From Zetaproteobacteria bacterium CG1_02_53_45 (GTDB taxonomy: Bacteria; Pseudomonadota; Zetaproteobacteria; Mariprofundales; Mariprofundaceae), in assembly GCA_001871925.1 (NCBI GenBank), contig MNWZ01000154.1, positions 1 through 35,251 on the forward strand: DNA of 35,251 nt, written 5' to 3'. A program made the translations under genes and the position numbers. Of the stretch, positions 33,440 to 35,251 are shown one piece after another. Below the pieces are notes generated by a model. That model ran no database searches and had not been told where the DNA came from. It worked only from the letters and a program-made list of their open reading frames with translations. Position 1 is the stretch's first letter, and each line of letters begins with the position of its first letter.

Positions 33440-34810
33440 CTAGCGGTTCTTCTCTCCGCCGGTTCTGGCGCTGTTTTTCTCCAGTCCTGCAAGTACCATC
33501 TCCTTGAGTGTCTGGTGCTGCATGGCCTGATCCATTGCTTCATCCCGCGCCTGCAACAGCCGGTCAACCGCAGGCTCTGCCGGCAGTCGCCACAGCATCA
33601 TGCCATCGCCTTCGTTGCCGGAGCGGATGGCTTCGAGGATATGTCGGGTTTGCAGGGTATCCATATCCCGGGCCGGCACATAAGGCGGCTTCCCCTCGCT
33701 GGTAAGAAGAATGAGCTCAGCGCTGTGCAGTTTATCCAGTATGGTCTCCGACACATTTAACGGCACGCCGAGCCAGCGCGCCATTTCGTCGAGTTGCCAG
33801 TCGCTCTGCTGCCGGTAGTAGTGGCGACCGATATAGAACATGGCCAGCAGGGCCAGCTTTTCTGTCATGCGGGCGCTCAGTTGCTGTGTGCCGTGCCGGA
33901 CAGCCAGATGTTCGGGATGCTGGCAGTAGAAAGCGATGCTGGTGCCCAGCAGTAAAATCAGCCAGCTGACAAACAGCCAGATCATGAACATGATCAGGAT
34001 GGCAAAGCCGGAATAGATGGCCGTGTAGTTGCCTGAATTGGCAACAAAGGTGCCGAATGCCCAGCCGGCGGTCTCCCAGGCAATGCCGGCGACAGTGCCA
34101 CCGATCAGTGCCGGACCGATCTTCACACGGGTGTTCGGCATGAATATATAAACAAAGGTAAAGGCGATGATCACCAGCACATAGGGGATGATCTGGCCGA
34201 TGGAGTGCACAAGCAGGCCGAGAACAGGCATGCCGGCCAGGGTGTCAACCACGGTCGAGTTCATCAGTGATGCTGTCATGCCGAGTGCGGAGAAAATCAG
34301 CAATGGTCCGACGAGAATCACGCTCAGGTACTCGCTGAAGCGTTGGCCCAGTGGTCTGGCCTGTTCGATGTGCCAGATATAATTGAAGGACTTCTCGATC
34401 TTGTGCAGCAGCGAGATGACCGTGTAGATCAACATGCCTAGTCCCAATGAGCCCAATACGCCGACCTTGATGTTATCGACAAAGCCGACAATCTGCCGGG
34501 CTATCTCTTCGCCCTTGTCGCCGAGCGCCGACAGGGTACTCACCAGCATCGGTTCAAGCTGGTTCTGGACGCCAAAGCCTTTGAGTACCGAGAAGGTGAG
34601 TGCCAGCAGTGGCACCAGCGACAGCAGCGTTGTGTAGACCAGGCTCATCGAACGCAGGGTGAGCTGGCCTTCGAGGAAATCGCGCACCACGGCAAAGCTT
34701 ACCTGCAGCATGCGCGTAAGCAGCACCTTCCAGCTTGGAAATGATTCGATATCTTCCGGCCAGAGCATCTGCAGCAGGTCGGTTTTCCATTTCAATATCT
34801 GATTGTACAT
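33440..34810 (-). CDS. yihY: YihY/BrkB family inner-membrane protein
   Basis: The 456-residue product has a YihY/BrkB core in the first 300 residues with about six membrane helices. Signatures are MSLVYTTLLSLVPLLALTFSVLKGF, EKSFNYIWHIEQARPL and the final helices FAILIMFMIWLFVSWLILLLGTSIAF. The C-terminal 150 residues are soluble and contain a winged-helix-like segment (QLDEMARWLGVPLNVSETIL and KLHSAELILLTSEGKPPYVP), an arrangement seen in longer family members. Once called ribonuclease BN in error, the family has no settled function. It ends 11 bases from the GGDEF gene on the opposite strand. Confidence 0.88.
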   Translation of the reverse strand: MYNQILKWKTDLLQMLWPEDIESFPSWKVLLTRMLQVSFAVVRDFLEGQLTLRSMSLVYTTLLSLVPLLALTFSVLKGFGVQNQLEPMLVSTLSALGDKGEEIARQIVGFVDNIKVGVLGSLGLGMLIYTVISLLHKIEKSFNYIWHIEQARPLGQRFSEYLSVILVGPLLIFSALGMTASLMNSTVVDTLAGMPVLGLLVHSIGQIIPYVLVIIAFTFVYIFMPNTRVKIGPALIGGTVAGIAWETAGWAFGTFVANSGNYTAIYSGFAILIMFMIWLFVSWLILLLGTSIAFYCQHPEHLAVRHGTQQLSARMTEKLALLAMFYIGRHYYRQQSDWQLDEMARWLGVPLNVSETILDKLHSAELILLTSEGKPPYVPARDMDTLQTRHILEAIRSGNEGDGMMLWRLPAEPAVDRLLQARDEAMDQAMQHQTLKEMVLAGLEKNSARTGGEKNR

Positions 34811-35000
34811 AGCACCTTCAGGCTGCCTGAGCAGCGGGTATCTCGCGTTATTGTAGCTTTTATATCACCCACGACAGCATGATGCAATCCGGTCTGCTCT
34901 GCAATCGCCGGGGCAAAGGCGGTGTTAGTGGTTTACCCGTCACTTTTGCATGGACGGATTTGAAGCCCCGCCTATAGTGTGACTATGAATAATACCATGT
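34811..35000. other. Intergenic region between YihY gene and IS element
   Basis: No ORF with a ribosome site and no RNA gene were found. TTGAAG and CTATGA with 17 bases between them (about 34969-34997) give a weak promoter-like pair pointing toward the insertion sequence. The gap is otherwise unremarkable. Confidence 0.4.
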
Positions 35001-35251
35001 CACTGCTGTCCGGTTAAAGATTTCGCAGTAATAAAGTAGGCCTGAATTCCCAACGTTTATGGTATATTTGTAGTTATCTAGACAGCAAATTTACCCACTG
35101 GAGAATTCAGACCATGCAGCACACTAACACGATTTTTCACCAGATAATAAGAACTGTTCCTCGTCACCTTTTCGATCAGGTGGCACAGCGTTATAACGGG
35201 GATAAACGGACGCGCAGTCTCTCCTGCTGGACGCAGTTTTGTGTCATGGTT
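35001..35251 (+). mobile_element. IS4-type insertion sequence, left end only
   Basis: The element is called from the transposase start it carries. The likely terminal sequence is CACTGCTGTCCGGTTAAAG near 35001, inferred from where non-coding sequence unlike the flank begins; the exact tip and any target duplication cannot be fixed because the right end is outside the window. Upstream of the transposase, CTGAATTC (about 35042) and GAATTCAG (35103-35110) form an 8-bp inverted pair that could shape the leader. Confidence 0.6.
35114..35251 (+). CDS. IS4 family transposase, N-terminal fragment (DUF4372-type), runs off the window
   Basis: The first 46 codons read MQHTNTIFHQIIRTVPRHLF, then a block ending RSLSCWTQFCVMV. 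This is the pattern of the DUF4372 N-terminal domain of IS4 transposases, where a TIFxQLLxxxPxxxF start is followed by a FSCWDQFLCM-like block. ATG has CTGGAGAA about ten bases upstream. The catalytic DDE domain is beyond the end of the sequence, so intactness cannot be judged. Confidence 0.72.
   Translation, partial: MQHTNTIFHQIIRTVPRHLFDQVAQRYNGDKRTRSLSCWTQFCVMV

Noticed and set aside
1-35251. CRISPR arrays, tRNA and rRNA genes
   Set aside because: No regularly spaced repeats, tRNA-like cloverleaf or rRNA sequence was recognised anywhere in the window.

Overview
The window is a gene-dense, moderately GC-rich stretch of chromosome from a Gram-negative bacterium, most likely a proteobacterium. 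The support is a csrA-lysC pair, an ExbB/ExbD pair, a Sel1 lipoprotein-like gene, a YajR-type transporter, YihY, PolA, RibD and a GGDEF protein. The gene set would fit a marine or freshwater autotroph such as a zetaproteobacterium, but no feature here proves that. The taxonomic guess is inference only.

Left edge, 1-2740: a group II intron whose 5' part lies outside the window. It carries a maturase/RT and a recognisable domain V/VI. Next comes about 300 bp of strongly self-complementary DNA that holds a small ORF with a good ribosome site. A second, unrelated reverse transcriptase lies on the minus strand. It belongs to a group II-like lineage (FIDD active site), looks 5'-truncated, and abuts the end of the next operon.

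2691-8103, minus strand: a tightly coupled operon. It encodes a nucleotidyltransferase (with a probable frameshift near its C-terminus), an HprK-like kinase, a sulfotransferase, a cysteine-cluster protein and an asparagine-synthetase-like ATP-dependent amide-forming enzyme without the glutaminase cysteine. Consecutive genes overlap by ATGA. This is the tailoring set seen in some lasso-peptide type RiPP clusters (cyclase, kinase, nucleotidyltransferase), with a sulfotransferase and a YkgJ-like protein added. No convincing precursor, RRE protein, transglutaminase-like protease or exporter is visible. This is the most unusual system in the window.

8338-10655: an SGNH-hydrolase-like membrane-anchored protein and a convergent O-antigen-ligase-like membrane protein. 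10892-14723: a YajR-like MFS exporter overlapping gpmI, then a DUF4126 membrane protein. 14796-20664, minus strand: polA, a DUF2726/zinc-ribbon protein, a cupin, a periplasmic histidine phosphatase and a Sel1-repeat protein. 20827-23205, plus strand: a SEC-C protein and a TPR sulfotransferase. 23223-24328, minus strand: a TRIC-type channel and a PGPGW protein.

24440-24663 is a broken EAL-domain remnant. 24799-30922, minus strand, is a housekeeping run: ribD, comEC, exbB, exbD, lysC, and a 59-residue csrA that the ORF track missed, closed by a clear terminator. The yaaA gene diverges from ribD. A GAF-GGDEF diguanylate cyclase and a convergent YihY-family protein follow. The right edge enters an IS4-type insertion sequence, of which only the left end and first codons are present. 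Mobile elements therefore occur at both ends of the window.
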